DNA of 64,000 nucleotides from Marthasterias glacialis (GCA_911728455.2 OU452231.1:9144963-9208962); one strand, 5' to 3'; shown: positions 1 through 13,000, numbered from the stretch's first letter. A program made the numbers and translations. The notes: generated by a model from the letters alone, not told the origin.

Positions 1-2
1 TA

Positions 3-764
3 CTGACTGGGATACACACAGTGGACGGTCCGGACACCATAGAGGAAAACCCACCCAAATGTGATTTTATTTTGAATGGGGTGTACGCGGTGTTGTCTTC
101 GTGCATAAGTTTCTACGTTCCTTCCATAGTGATGATCATCACATACCTGTTGATTTACCGCGAGGCTAGGAGGCAGGAGCAGAGTATACGAAGCCAGAAC
201 AGGGTCCTTGATAACAATCAGAAGGGGGAGCACAAGGCTGCCAAGACCCTGGGTGCCATCCTGGGCGTATTCGTCTTCTGCTGGCTCCCGTTTTTTGTGG
301 TGAACTGCATCCTGCCGTTCTGCCCGGAGTGCATCTCCGACGGTGTCTTCACTGTAGTCCTGTGGCTGGGCTGGATAAACAGCTCCTTGAACCCTTTGAT
401 ATACGCTACTAATAGGGAATTCCGCACGGCCTTTAAGCGTCTGCTCTGTAAAAAGCAGTTTTTAAGAGACCGGACTATGGAATATAGTACCACGGTGACT
501 CTTCTAATGCACATGAGCAACGGGAAAGTTGACTCGAACAAGAACGAACGAAAGAAGAAAGCCAAGGCAGGTGCGAGTAGCCGACAGTCTGCGCCTGCGC
601 GCACCCTGACTGCCATAACAGAGTTCGTTACTGAAGAGTCGCTCAAAGAGGAGTGCGAGGGGGAGAATGAAGGGGCGTACCCTGACCACAATGTGGGGCC
701 CCGGTTAGCGAAATATCAATCGGACACGGAGGAGAACCTTGCTCCCCCAAAGGAGTGGAAATGA
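3..764 (+). CDS. D1-like dopamine receptor, 3' part (5' end outside window)
   Basis: The frame is open from base 3 and ends at TGA 762-764. No ATG in this exon is a credible start, so the gene begins upstream of the window. The visible part starts in extracellular loop 2 (PPKCDF, the loop Cys) and runs through TM5, a short third loop, TM6 (FCWLPFF, the CWxP switch), TM7 (NSSLNPLIY, the NPxxY motif), helix 8 and a cytoplasmic tail with a probable palmitoylated Cys (RLLCKK). TM5 reads [10 protein letters not shown], keeping three serines that line up with the catechol-binding 5.42, 5.43 and 5.46 positions. NCILPFC after TM6 is typical of D1-type receptors, while YREARRQ and AFKRLLC also recall beta-adrenergic and octopamine-beta receptors. 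Expected role: Gs-coupled plasma-membrane amine receptor. An octopamine or adrenergic-like identity is the alternative. The basic tail is poorly conserved and gives no help. Confidence 0.85.
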   Translation: MTGIHTVDGPDTIEENPPKCDFILNGVYAVLSSCISFYVPSIVMIITYLLIYREARRQEQSIRSQNRVLDNNQKGEHKAAKTLGAILGVFVFCWLPFFVVNCILPFCPECISDGVFTVVLWLGWINSSLNPLIYATNREFRTAFKRLLCKKQFLRDRTMEYSTTVTLLMHMSNGKVDSNKNERKKKAKAGASSRQSAPARTLTAITEFVTEESLKEECEGENEGAYPDHNVGPRLAKYQSDTEENLAPPKEWK

Positions 765-2810
765 TTCGAGTATGGATACCGGACAGCTAAACAAAGGCTG
801 GATATGGGCGTTTATCACGCTGTTTCACAAAGTGATGAAATCGAGGCTACCGTGGAAATAGACTGGCACCCCTTTTGTATACTACACTGCGATCATACTG
901 ACATACACATGGGAACTAACATAGATTGCCGTGGCGTGTTAAAAGCCCTCATTGACTTCTGTACTGCCATGTTTTCCCCACCTGTTTGTTAGACCCTTGC
1001 CACCCCCTCGGGTGGCCCAATTCCCGGACGATGATGCTTACATAAAACCAATGCTTCGAGCAGTGCAATTTGTCAAGTTTATACCTTAGGTTTACGTTTA
1101 ATGCGGCCTGGCTGTAATATTTCATAAGATGTTCTTTTAATACGTGCCGCACACGATTGTCTGCCATAAGAATTGAAGACATACAACTATTTATAATGAT
1201 CATAAAGAAACTTGAACATTCCGTGAGACTTATACTTAGAGTAACAATGCAACCTTGCAATTTATTTTGACAATTTAGCTGTAGCTTAACTTTATAAACC
1301 TTTTCTTGTTGTTTAGACCAAAGCCACGATTGACATTGATTCTGGATATGTCTCGTTAAAACTGCCTGACACTTTTCAGACGAAAGAGGGCAGCAGACCT
1401 GCAATCCCACACTAGATGTTCAGTTTACAGCTTGGCTTTTATTTTTTATATTTTTTCCCCATTGCTATCCATCAAGGTGTAATAGAGGTAATAAAAAACC
1501 GTATTGAAAACAAGGGTAAAAATCATTTATATAGGTACTATGGGGCAGCAGACATTTCACTCCAATCGCATGCTTACATTATTGACATTGAGGGAATGCA
1601 AAGTGAACCTGATATTCCAGATTCAAATTTCTTGCGCATTATTTGCCAGTGTCATAATCGTTTAAAAAGTGTCCAATATTGCAATGTTTTTCGGACTTGT
1701 TTTCTTTCATTCAGTATAAACAGTGAACATGTAGTTAACCGGCAAATTAGATTGTATAAAATGTTCACTTCTTCGAGATATTGAAAAACAGTTGGAATCT
1801 TTTTTATTATTATTTTTTTTTTTTTAGCAAATCCTCCCTCGACGAGGTTCTTAATTATTTTTTCCAGTCTTCCACGGAGCTGATTGTTTGTTGTGCTGCA
1901 TTTTTTGTGCTCGATTTGTAACTTTATAATTATGTAGAATAAATAATAGTGTGTTTATTGCCAACCGGCTTAACCAGAAAGTAAACATTATTGGGTCTGT
2001 CCTACAAGTCAAGACAAATGCGTCCTTTCAATATCACCAAAGCGAGGCCAATTTTGTTTCCCCCATTCATATCAATGTTACAATAGGTTGGAAGGAAAAT
2101 AACCTGGCTCCTTTTAATACATGAAAGCCTGTACTCGCAATTGTTAATGTATAAAGGGAACATGACGTAGAATGTGGCCACGTGATAAAGACATACACCA
2201 ATCGAATAACGAGTTTTAATTTGTCATGTTGACTTCATAAGTGGTGGGTAGCCGTCTCCGTCAGGTAATTGCAGGAATGAAAATGAAATGTAGCACTTGA
2301 ATGACTAACTAGTAAACACTCTTTTTAATTGTTAAGTCGTTAAAGTGCTGCATTATATTTCCATTTTGACTTTTGCATGTTGACTTTTGGAAGTTTTACT
2401 TAATTTTTTTTTCCAAAGACTTCATCCCACCAACAGATAGTGTTTTACGGATCCCGTTTGCCAACCCACACATTTCTGTGTTGAAGTTTAATACTTTATT
2501 ATGACGGCCTTGAAAGTTTGAAGATCATCCGTGACAAACGAAGAAATGTTATTCTCCATTGTAAATACTAGACGTTTTGTTTCCATGCCACGGAAGATCA
2601 AAATCTACTTCTGTAACTTCCATTTCCGTTAACGGTATACTGTTATTACATCACTGGATTTCTAAAGAGTAGATTTATCTCCAATACTCCAAGTTATAAT
2701 CATCTAACCAGCCTTCGAACATGTTACTAATACTATATTTAGTGGTCCCGTCTCTACGAGTGAAAACAATGTCTTTTGTCAGGAGTTTTGGGCAAGATCA
2801 AAAAGATCGT
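765..2810. other. Probable 3' UTR and gene-free flank of the amine receptor
   Basis: No ORF here has recognisable protein features; the open frames at 804-992 and 1416-1784 look like chance. An AATAAA polyadenylation signal lies at 1938-1943, about 1.2 kb after the stop, and could end the receptor transcript. T-rich runs occur near 1801-1830 and 2401-2415. I see no RNA gene in the remainder. Confidence 0.5.
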
Positions 2811-2842
2811 GCTTATTTCGATTGCGTCAATCAAAAATAAGC
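2811..2842. repeat. Short palindrome GCTTATTT...AATAAGC (also found upstream of receptors C, D, E)
   Basis: A 32-bp near-palindrome with core GATTGCGTCAATC. Close relatives lie at 36804-36835, 44200-44231 and 52759-52792, each upstream of a class C receptor. This copy is outside the array, so it is either a tiny mobile palindrome or a coincidental relative. Confidence 0.55.
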
Positions 2843-2978
2843 AATGGGGATTTGGGGGGACTTCAAATGCTGTTGCTCAATTTTAACCGTGTTTCAGATG
2901 GCAATGTGTATACGTAGGCATGGTAATGATACAGTATGAACTTTATAAATATTTCATCTTTCAGATTTGTTTGTATTT

Positions 2979-2981
<3 letters not shown>

Positions 2982-3017
<36 letters not shown>
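2982..3017. repeat. (TTA)n microsatellite
   Basis: Uninterrupted TTA trinucleotide tract followed by degenerate TTTATT. The sequence from 3018 to 3903 holds no recognisable gene; a 13-bp direct repeat (GACCGCTATCACA) occurs near 3207-3238. Confidence 0.85.
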
Positions 3018-3903
3018 TACTATTTTTATTATTTTATTTATTACCAATCCTGTACATTCTTTGTCTTAAAACTGCAGTCCAACAATTGTGCGTTAGAAAT
3101 CCGAATGCATAAACCACATGAGCTGTATAATAATAGTAGTCTTGATTCACGACCCTCATTGATAGCCCGCAATCTATATCGCCACGAGAGGTCGCGCTCT
3201 CACCCGAGACCGCTATCACAGGCTAGACCGCTATCACATGGGGATTTGAGTCATGTGGTAGGGGGTGCATCTCACTAAATAGGCTCCCATAGCAACCAAT
3301 GCTGAATGCTAACTACTCAAAAATACTCAAACAATATTGAAAAGTCTCACAGCCTCTAGAAAACAAATCAAATATATTTTCTGATAACAAAACTTCAATT
3401 TTCTTTTTAATTTTTAGTAGGTTAGCCGTTGAGAAGTTCTGGTAGGCTGATCCAAAATAAAAACACCCCCTGAACGAGTAAACTGGCCAGACTCCATCTT
3501 GGGAAAAATAACCCTACACTTTTTAGTTTGTTTGTGAAATGTTGGATTTATCCGCAAGGGGATGAACGAAGAATAACTGCGTGTATCTACTGTGAGATGT
3601 GGGTTATGTGTTTAAACAAATAGTAATACATATAATATATTTTAGAAATGCCCTTTTTCAAAGTGCGAAACCAAAGAGGTTCTTATAATGTTTAACAATT
3701 TTCGAAAACAAGTTATCTGAGTTTATGAATTTAATTTTTAAGGCCAACAAAATATCACCTCACCAGCAGTATTATTATAGCAATAACATTAAATCCCGTG
3801 CGATTTTTTTTTTCAGGGGGAGAATGTTGTGTCGCGTTAAACGTTTGAACGATGATGGTAAAGTGTAGGGTTTTCAGATTTTGAAGAAATGCTTTTAGAT
3901 GTT

Positions 3904-4470
3904 TTTCTTCTCCTCCTTCTTCTTCTTCTCCTTCTTCTTCTTCTTCTTCTCCTTCTTCTTCTTCTTCTTAAGCCCGGTGTCGCGGTCTTTGGTATCCGGC
4001 GTGCTCATCTACCAAGATGACCAAAATGGTAAACTTACGTCATGCGCAAAGCAAACAAAAGTCGTCCATGTGCTGAGTCGTGTACGCGGAGCACTCATGC
4101 ATCATGCTGCAGCTGTCATGGTGAGCCCGCCGGAATACTGAGACCACGACCTCATCTTGCTGAAATGCCCGGCTGCAATTTTTTTTCTGCAGTCCAAAAT
4201 TGCCATCCTCGAAAAAAAAAATAATAATATTAAAATTTAAGGATTCCCTTTTTAGAATTGATTCAAAGAAAAAAATTCCCATTGAAAATCATTACCACAG
4301 TGGCAATTTCGGACTGCAGAAAAAATAAGGCTGCCCGGATACGTCATCCGGATAACTGGGCACGCCGGACAGCTGAGACCGTGACACCTGGCTTCATTCT
4401 TCTTCTCCTGCTTCGTCTTCTTCTTTTTCTTCTTCTTTTTCTTCTTCTTTTTCTTCTTCTTCTTCTTTTG
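3904..4470. repeat. CTT microsatellites enclosing nested inverted repeats
   Basis: Two pyrimidine tracts of CTT/TTC units (3904-3968 and about 4395-4470) bracket an imperfect foldback. AAGCCCGGTGTCGCGGTC at about 3969 pairs with GACCGTGACACCTGGCTT at about 4377-4394. An inner pair is TTCTGCAGTCCAAAATTGCC (about 4184-4203) against GGCAATTTCGGACTGCAGAA (about 4302-4321). No coding potential is visible. It looks like a non-autonomous foldback element, or two, inserted in or flanked by simple repeats. Confidence 0.6.
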
Positions 4471-4581
4471 TTGTGAAATGTTCTTAGTTCTTAGAACTGG
4501 AAACTTTCGGGGACGAAATACAACATCTAGTAAATCATTGTTTTCGAGAGTGTGAGCACGTAATGAATAACTGGAGCATAA

Positions 4582-4927
4582 ACAACTTCGCAAACACTTT
4601 TTACGCGCAATACAGTTATAAGGCTGGTTTATAGTCGGTCGCGCGATAGTAGCACGACGGTAATATTGACGCACGACGCAGTTTATAGTCAACGCTGACG
4701 CCTCAGCGACCATAGACTGCAATGAAAAGGCTCAGCGTCTAGCGATCACACCGTCGGGCGACTATCATCGCGTGACCAACTATAAACCAGCCTATATGAG
4801 GACGCACGCGTTTAAGCCGTGAAACGAGGAGTTTTCGATATCTAGACCAGCATGCTCCTCTATCCACGGCTAAACGTTCGCGCCCCAAATAACTCTATTG
4901 CGCGTAAAAAGTATTTGCGAAGTTGTC
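4582..4927. mobile_element. Nested inverted-repeat elements (outer arms 4582-4618 and 4888-4927; inner MITE 4622-4792)
   Basis: Outer arms: ACAACTTCGCAAACACTTTT on the left is matched in reverse complement by AAAAGTATTTGCGAAGTTGT on the right, including TTACGCGCAATA. Inside lies a 171-bp element whose ends are GGCTGGTTTATAGT and ACTATAAACCAGCC, with longer imperfect TIRs rich in CGCG and short TA-rich flanks that could be a target duplication. This reads as one MITE inserted into an older foldback. No ORF. Confidence 0.7.
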
Positions 4928-7002
4928 TATAACCTCGTGTGTTTGCTGCCACCTACCGCCCTAAGCCCTACATTAGAACTAGTTTTGTGAAAATCTCTAA
5001 AGTAATATTATACTAAAGCACACAATAACGACTCTAATTGTTTTTCTACTGGTGCCTGTTTTCTGCAATGTCGTTAGGTTTTGTTGAAATGGTTTGTCTT
5101 TTTGGCTTAACGTTGTTTATGAGTATTGTTCTAAATCTCCCTTGAACCCTATTTGTTGTCAACCCCGTTCCCTTTCAATATCCCTATCATTGATCGATCC
5201 CTGATATGTTTAACACGGGATAAGCCTCAAGGACTCAAGTATGAGTGGGTGTCTATAGCTCCCGGCGACAGTTTTTCCTACTTGTCTTGCTATACAGGAA
5301 GATGTGTCTCCTAGGTTGTTTCAACCTTTAACCTTTATTTTGTTATGATCAAAAACTCCAATCTTAAAGTCACTGGGCGGGGCCTCTAAGCCGTCAATCA
5401 AGAGGTGTAAAGTCATCACATTCCTGCGATGCACCATCTTCAACAATAACACCCCCTCAATTTCTCGTCTTCTTCTTGTTCATTGTATCGATGAATCAAG
5501 GTTTGAAAAACAAGTATTGCATCTTTTTACGCGCCATTTTGTTTTATTTTCTGAGAAAATATTTGTTTGTGTCGTCGTGGTTCTGGTATGTATATTTTGT
5601 GATGGTGAAGTTTTTGTGTTTGATTATGGAATCAGTCTCGAGTGAATTTAGTTCAGATACAAATCATTTTTTTCAAGAAAAATTTCTATGCATGAATGTA
5701 AATATTCATTGTATCCTTCTCACATTGTCTAAATTCCTCTGTGCGGCTTGCTTCCAATATTCCATGATCACTGCTTAACTCCCAACTTAAAATACTGAAA
5801 ACAAATTAGGCGGTTTGAACAAATTGATTGTGTATAAAATAAATTGTGTGGTCCTTTTTGTACCACATACAACCTGAACAATATGATCATCAAGGTTTAC
5901 CGAGTGTTTCTTTAGTTTCCTTAACTTATGCTTTCTTGTTATTTTAAAATGGCACATCGCCATTTCAATAAGTTCTTTGATTTTGTCTGTGGAGGTGGAA
6001 GTGATCCGATCAGAGCACAAGAGTTTGAGGGCGCACTTAACTTCAGGTAACTGTTCTCCGTTTTTTAGTGAAAACACAATTATTTTGATTTCTGCCAGGT
6101 CGATCTTGAACACACCTGATACAAGGAAACCACAACGGAGCTTGACGTTTTAGGAAGCGCTGCGAATTTGTAAGAAAACAAAACTTCGAGTGGTCTACTC
6201 GATTTTATAGCATCTGAAAGTCAAATCAACCCAGCGACTCTCGGTTCGTGCAGCTGTCCAGCCACAATGCCCTCGTGGCCTGAAGTGTAAATGGGGATGG
6301 TTACTGGTTGCAGAGCACCGTTTGTGGCGTCAACAACAGCGCCCTCATCCGTTGCAACTCGTAATTTGTTTCAATTCGGGGAAAATATAGGGCAGCGCCC
6401 TCTGGAAATTAGTTTCCTTCCGTTGCATACCAAGGCAGTCAAATGTGTCTCCTCCGGTTTCACGTCATCCAACGTCATCCGGTAACAATTTGATTTCGTA
6501 AACCCTATCTCCAACCCTTTACGTACCCAGCCCGATAGCCACACCAACTTTACACAAAGTTGTAGCAGAGTTGTAAGAACGTGGACACTGGATGGATTCT
6601 GTTTTTATCACCAAGAACGCAGAATTACCAACAGTAAGGGAATGGCGTCCGGGTCTTACCAGGTTCTCTGATTGGCTCTCTTTCCAGTCACATCAGGCTT
6701 TTTTCCAAATATATATTTGTTTTCTCAACGGTGTAAAAAACAACTGGAACCCTTCTTATTATCGAATTTATGATTGATATCAATCACTGTGTCAATATGC
6801 GGGGCGACCTTTTTCTACAGATCGCTGGTGTTTGTTTTGGGTCAAGGTAGTATCAGCCTCGCTACCAAGGGCAGGGCGCCGTGTCGATACCTCTCGTCAC
6901 TAAATCCTGGTAGGGATGTACTGAACAACGCTGATTGGCTCACAAAAGTGACTGCTTTGCACGCACGCCCTTTAAACACTTAGTACGCCAGGGGCGTAGC
7001 AA
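4928..7002. other. Gene-free interval with one weak LINE-like ORF (5787-6113, minus)
   Basis: No confident gene. The minus-strand frame 5787-6113 (108 aa) contains LPEVKCALKLLCSDR, which loosely recalls the stretch ahead of the reverse transcriptase domain in invertebrate LINEs. I cannot decide this from the sequence. The rest is AT-rich with scattered T runs and no RNA gene that I can see. Confidence 0.3.
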
Positions 7003-7118
7003 GCATTTTTTTTTTTAATGGGGGGCAAAAATATTTGTAGAGCGGCAATTTTAGTTAAAGCATTTTTTTTTCTTTAATGGGGGGCAACAATATTTGTAGA
7101 GCGGAAATTTTAGTTAAA
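7003..7118. repeat. Two-copy tandem duplication, about 58-bp unit
   Basis: Units 7003-7059 and 7060-7118 each run from GCATTTTTT through AATGGGGGGCAA and ATATTTGTAGAGCGG to TTTTAGTTAAA. They differ by a few substitutions and T-run length. The preceding CAGGGGCGTAGCAAGC (6988-7003) resembles the end of a hAT-type element, so the duplication may sit in a decayed transposon end. Confidence 0.8.
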
Positions 7119-9370
7119 ATTGCCTGTTTAACCCCCAGAACGACCCTCACGACCCGGCACGTAGGAACACGACACTATTGACAATAATGAAAGGAAACCA
7201 AGCAACAAAACGTCCCGCCTGCATTTTTATATTTTGTTTTATTATTATTTTTTTTTTAATTAACAAAAATTTGAAATGTAAATCATTCTCAATGAGCAGT
7301 TTAAGTAAGGAATTGCGCTATAACTATGCAACTATACCGTCATATAATCTCACTGCAAGAATTTGTTCTTGTACAGAGATTGTTGTACCCGTCTGTATCT
7401 CTGCTTAGGAAACCAATCTTTAAAAAGACCTAGATTTGGTCAAGTCCGTAGAAAATTTGGTGCATATGATTTCGTTACGCTCCTATTATTATTAGAAAAG
7501 TTAATTTAGTATATTCAAAAGTGCATTTCATTATATTCCAACAAATTGGGTGTTCATCTTTTCGAAAAAAAAAACAAATAATGACGAATCATTTCGTATT
7601 GTCAAGGATTTGGGGCACGTTCATCCGTTAGCTTTATTTTGACCTGATGGCAAATCAAAATAGAGCCGAGTGTTTGGGAAGCACAGTTATCATTCGTCCA
7701 TGTCAATAATTCAGACCGAAGTTTGTTTTGGGTCACCAATAATCAAATCTATTAAAAGTCAGAGAACATAAGATTGACCAGTATTTGTTTGTCAACCTGT
7801 CATGTGTTTGACTTTTTTAAAGATCATAAAAACATGACAAATAATGTTAGCAAAATTGTGGTAAAGTACTTGGTCATTCCAAACAACCACGTTGAAAGTT
7901 TGTAAACAAATCTTAAAGTTGACAAAATTATTAATTGTTGTTGTTGAGATTTGTTGGTAGTATGTGTAGGCCGAATGAATAATGATATTTAATGTTTAAA
8001 GAATGAACCCCTTTTAGAGGATCATTCTCTTGACTTTTTGAATAATTTTTTTTTATTTACAATTTTGTTAACTACGGAGTCCCTAAAGGGACAATCCCCC
8101 AAAAAATTATCTCGTGCGCACGACATAATATTTCGTGCACACGGCATAGTAGTTTGATTACTTTAAATTTAACCAATATCTTTTATTACATCAAATAACT
8201 CTATAAACATAAACCAAATCTCACGGCAAGAAAACTTCGCAATTTATAGTTGATTGAACTTTGTTTAAAAAAAACACAAAATACACTCGAAAAGCCTATA
8301 AATACCTCCGAATCAAACAGAACTTTGGCACCTGCGGTTATTTAGCGGCTACATGTCACCTTATCTTCGAGTGGAAAACCTAAATTGGTGAACTACACCA
8401 ATTATTGCTCTTATTTACTTGTGGCCACATGTAGGATTTGTGTGGGTGGGTGTGTGTGTGTTTGTGTGTGTTACAACTGATCAAAAGTCATCGATCAGTC
8501 CAGTTCTGCTCTATGCAAGGATCTAGATTTGCGGTAACGCCATCTCTTTTGAGACTAATGGTACGTGTGGTTCTGAACAGACCTGGTGGTTTCTTCTCAC
8601 ACAATTTGCTCTTCTGCGACTTACTCCTTTGCTCTTCTAAAGCACGTAAGTTTTTCCAACCAAATTCATTTTCAAAAGTCTCCAGAAACAAACTTAAAAG
8701 ATACTGTACGTGGGAATGTTTCCATCTTTACGAGTTGGTATATTCTTTACATTATAGAAAACAGGATTGGTATTCATTTAAAACAAATTTATTAGTATCG
8801 GTCTGACATCTTACTGATTATGAAGTTTATACCAGTAGCAATCGTCCATAGAAATGTTTCCTGTTTGAAATACTGTCAAAGTCGAGCGAATGGAATTTTA
8901 ATGTTGGTTGTAACAATCGATATTAAGATCTATGTGTTTACACGCTGAAAAGTCTGCACAGTTTTACATTATTTTCTCCTGACTCGGACGACGGATTGAG
9001 CCCAAATTTCCACAGATTTGTGTTTTCATGACACACTGAATCACCCAATGTAAAAACACTGCACTATCAGCTTTACTAATCCTATATTTTGCCCTTTAAT
9101 GATCACGCTACCGTGGTAAATTTCCTCAGGATTGTGCAAATCTTTTAATAACTTCGCTCATAAATGTTCACAAAATAATAATCTTTCGTGACTTCCACCC
9201 CAATACTGTCTAAAAATACCATACCAAAGTTGAATGGCTAGGCTTAGTTCGTTCATCTGATGTGAGGGATTTATACTACTCAAACAGATGCAGTATAGGG
9301 TGCTGTTACTTAGCGCATGTTTTGTCTAATCTCTGAGATGTTTGAAGCTTTGCATGGTGTGAAGAATAAG
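7119..9370. other. Gene-free interval
   Basis: I see no gene. A short GT-rich tract lies near 8441-8472. The stretch near 8975-9065 (CTCGGACGACGGATTGAG, then a polar A/T segment) resembles an internal part of the TTAAAGGCA-type repeat also seen near 48955-49085 and, in reverse, 58320-58470. Open frames here show no domain, signal peptide or membrane pattern. Confidence 0.45.
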
Positions 9371-9600
9371 AAGTAACTATAACTAGTAAGCTTGCGGGTA
9401 CAACCATGTGTAAATATCTTTAGGGAGGAGTTGTGACTCTGAAAAGAGCCGTTGAGGTCTCGGCATTTCTCCTGAAGACGAGAAGAAATTACTGTTCGAA
9501 ACGTCGATTACACAACGACTTTCTTGAGAGCCACCGCTCCTCCCAAAAGAGATGTATACATGATTTTACCCGCAAGTTTAATGGTTATGGTTACTTCTTA
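9371..9600. mobile_element. Foldback element, family F (copy 1)
   Basis: Long imperfect arms: GAAGTAACTATAACTAG...GCTTGCGGGTA on the left returns as TACCCGCAAGTTTAATGG...GTTACTTC on the right. An internal block reads CTCTGAAAAGAGCCGTTG / GTTCGAAACGTCGA. An outer TTTGAAGCTTTGCATGGTGT at 9341-9360 is the inverse of ACACCATGCAAAGCTTCAAA near 61269-61288, so the full element may begin about 30 bp earlier. Related copies: 49687-49812 (left half) and 61038-61291. Confidence 0.75.
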
Positions 9601-9785
9601 AATATCTTAGGGTTGGGGAGCATGGCCTTGCCAGTTTGCAGGCGTAACCACTACAGAGGCCGGGGAAAATGGAAAATAGCTTCATAATACCAGGCGTATG
9701 ATTTCCCTTACCTACTTTCAAAAAATCACAACCTTTTGCCCAATGATGAAAAGCATTGCGTAATGACCAGCAGGGTTAATCTATT

Positions 9786-9916
9786 TAGGCCGTGTCCTGA
9801 TAGGCGGCTGTGGCTGTTGCTAAGGGCGTTGCTAAGGGCAGCCTAGCATGAACGCATGTAGACGTGGTGATCAAGCCGTAGCCGTAGCCTTAAAAGCCAG
9901 TTCAGACACAGCCTAA
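9786..9916. mobile_element. MITE with TAGGCCGTGTC / GACACAGCCTA ends
   Basis: About 131 bp with terminal inverted repeats TAGGC(C/T)GTGTC and GC-rich sub-terminal repeats (GGCTGTGGCTGTTGC against the complement of GCCGTAGCCGTAGCC). No ORF. It lies about 120 bp before the UGT coding start, within its probable 5' region. Confidence 0.65.
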
Positions 9917-10038
9917 CGAAACAGTTATCATAGAGCCATTCTAAAATTAAAATAAAATTAAGCAACAATTAACAAGAGCTTTCGACTAAGTTAATTTCTT
10001 CCCTTTTTCCACTTAACAGGTATCTAAAAAATAAGACA

Positions 10039-13000
10039 ATGGCATCGAGGATTTCTGCAAGTCTTTCAGCAGCTCTATTCTTCTGCATAGTTTACTCGGC
10101 CGTCTTAACGTCTGGGGATATGGTCAGTCGTAACCCTAAGAAGTACAAATATCTTTTCTTTTTGTTTGAAAGCGCTGGTAGCCACTACATGCATATGAGA
10201 CAGACAGGGAAAGCGTTGGTACGCAAAGGTCACGAGGTCACTTTCCTGAGCAGTCGTTCTCAATCGACCTTGCCCCGGAGAAATGAAAGCCAATCGGATC
10301 CGTTTACTTTTATGACGTTCCAATCTCGGCACACGGAATCCAACAGAGCAGAAAAGTGGAGAGATATTTTTCGCATGGCCCTCAACGGCGAAATGGGAGA
10401 ATCTCTATTGGACCAAGCGTACGTAATTATCCGAGGTGTGTGGAACAAACAGACATTCATAACCAACATTATGCTAGATGAGTGCGATGACCTACTTGGT
10501 AACCTCGCTTTCATTGATACCCTTCGCAAGAAGAAGTTCGACATGGTGATTGGGGACGACTTCTGGAAGTGTTTCGTGATTCTGGCACACACGTTGGATG
10601 TTCCGTTTGTGATAAGTTCAAACTTACGCAAGACGACGGCAGAAGAGTTTTACTTGTACGTATATTGGAGATATTCAATCGTTACCAAAAATCGAACTTT
10701 TAGATTGAACGTAATCATCTGTTTCAAAGATATTCACCAGTACTTAACTTTACTTAAAATACTCTTGCATCTTTCTTTCTTTTTTTTTATTTCTACTAAC
10801 TCCAGATATGGACCTCTTGCGAAGCCGTCTCTTACTGCCCATAATGAAATGACGTTTGTCGAGCGGGTTTCTATCGTCATGAGCTACTTTTTAAATGTTT
10901 TCCGTGAGTGGCTCTACCTCAGGGACTATGACAAGCTAAAACAGAAGTATAACATCAAACCAGAGATGGGAATGCACGATGCATTGAAAGAAGCTCGTCT
11001 GATTCTCTACAACGGGAACTTACCCTTTGAAGTGCCTCGACAGAGGCAACCTAACGTAGTCTTCGCCCCCATCGAAGTAGAGATTGCTAAGTTGTCCGTA
11101 AGTATAACAGCGGCATACACTGAACTCATTTAAACTGTTGTCTCTATAATGCAAAACAATAGTTGTCTTCTCGTCTATCTACCCAATAAATGTCGTATCC
11201 CTCTTGTGCTGAAAGAAAACTCAGTCCCCAAAAGGTTCTTGTACAAATTAAACAACAGTTTCTTTGTTTGTTGTTGTTTTTCGGGAGAGTTGAAGCTTTA
11301 GTACAGGTGCGTGGTGTCGATGAAGATACCAACGAACGTTAGTTGAACAAAATACTCTCATGGCTGCCGGGGACCACATTATCTACGTACACTAATACAT
11401 GTACTGACGGACCACAACATCATGCCCGAACAGGTCATGAGATCAATGTCAAAGTGAACCCGAACTTGCCGATTCAACTTCGTTAAAACATTACAGAGAA
11501 TGTAGCCTGAACACCTGACGTCACATTTTGAGGCTCGTGAATAACGCCAGATTGTAGACCAGAGTAAGAGTTAAAATACTGCCTCTCCATTGCAGTCTCT
11601 TGGTGGCGTACTATATTGTGAATTGCCTGAATGGTTGGCCTGCAGTCTAAAGTATCTTTAGTACAGTCTTATAAAAAGGAAGATGCATGTACCTTTGGAT
11701 TTAGCTTTGACATGTGATGTCAAAGCCTCGAACCGAAACTGAAATTGGTCTATAACCATCGAGGAGACTTTGCCGAGAATCATCCCTTCTAATAACATTA
11801 GTAAATGCACTTAATGCTCACGACCAAGTCATCTACACAAGAAGAAGAACTTTAATAACATAACTGTTTGAGTTATTGAGACTTAATTAAGTTTGTTTTG
11901 AATGTTGGTGCAACAAGGAGTTGCTCCAGATGACAAGAGTAGTTTTAGCAAAAGCACAGTCTCTATCACTCTTTAGTGATGAGGACCATATTCCAAATTT
12001 TCCAGGTTGCAGCTGATGTCACCGAATTTTTAGACAGCGCCCCTTCCGGCGTTGTCTTGTTTTCTCTGGGAAGTTATGCACAGTTTATGGAAGACAATCA
12101 GGCACAAGTCTTTGCCGATGGTTTTAAATCACTGCCTCACCGTGTACTCTGGCAGACAAGAGTTGATGTCTCCAACGTCACCATCGGTAGCAATACCAAG
12201 ATAGTCAAATGGGTTCCTCTGGCACAAATCATGAGTAAGTTGGTTCTATAACAGATAGTTCTCTATACTCCAACTTGACCTCACGAAAACCCTTGTTAAT
12301 GTGTTACATCTGGATTTTCATTTGTGTTTGTTGTTGTTTTTTGGTTGTTGTTGTTTTTTGGTTTTTGTTTTTTTGGGGGTGGGGGGTTGCTTGGGGAGTG
12401 TTTGCTTGTTTGCCTGTATGTTTCATTTTGGGTTGTTAATCGGACATTTTGCTTTTGCTTTTTTTTTGTTTCAATTGGAAAGCGATGTGTTACAAAAAAA
12501 AGGAATTTCACTAAATGATTTTTAGCGAGATGTTGTGAAGGTATTGACATCATTTTGTTTTTGGGGCAATTGAATTTCTCAATAGAACTGTTCAGTTAAA
12601 TATTTTACTAAACAAGTACTGAATTTGTCTCCGGGTGGTTGTTAAAAATGAACTTTCGAAAGCCAATTAAGTACATGTATTTTTTATTTAAAGTATTTTG
12701 TTATGATTATCATATCAAAATGAAATTGTTGTGCTTTTATCAGACCACACAAATTCAGAGGTGTTTATTGGCCACGGTGGGGTCAACACGATGCTTGAGG
12801 CAATGTACGCCGGCATTCCAGTCATTGGTTTCCCACTCTATGGCGATCAGTTTGAAAACGTGGGGCGTTTGACGAGCCTGGGGATGGGAGTCTCCCTCAA
12901 TATCAGAGAATTGACTTCAACGTCATTGAGTACAGCTGTCTGCCAAGTCATTGGTGATACTAGGTAAGTTTTAAAATGTTAAATATTGCCTGTCCAGGGT

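Noticed and set aside
11098-12005. A missing extra UGT exon inside intron 2
   Set aside because: Exon 2 and exon 3 join in phase and the total length (549 aa) matches the family; no coding-like segment is needed.
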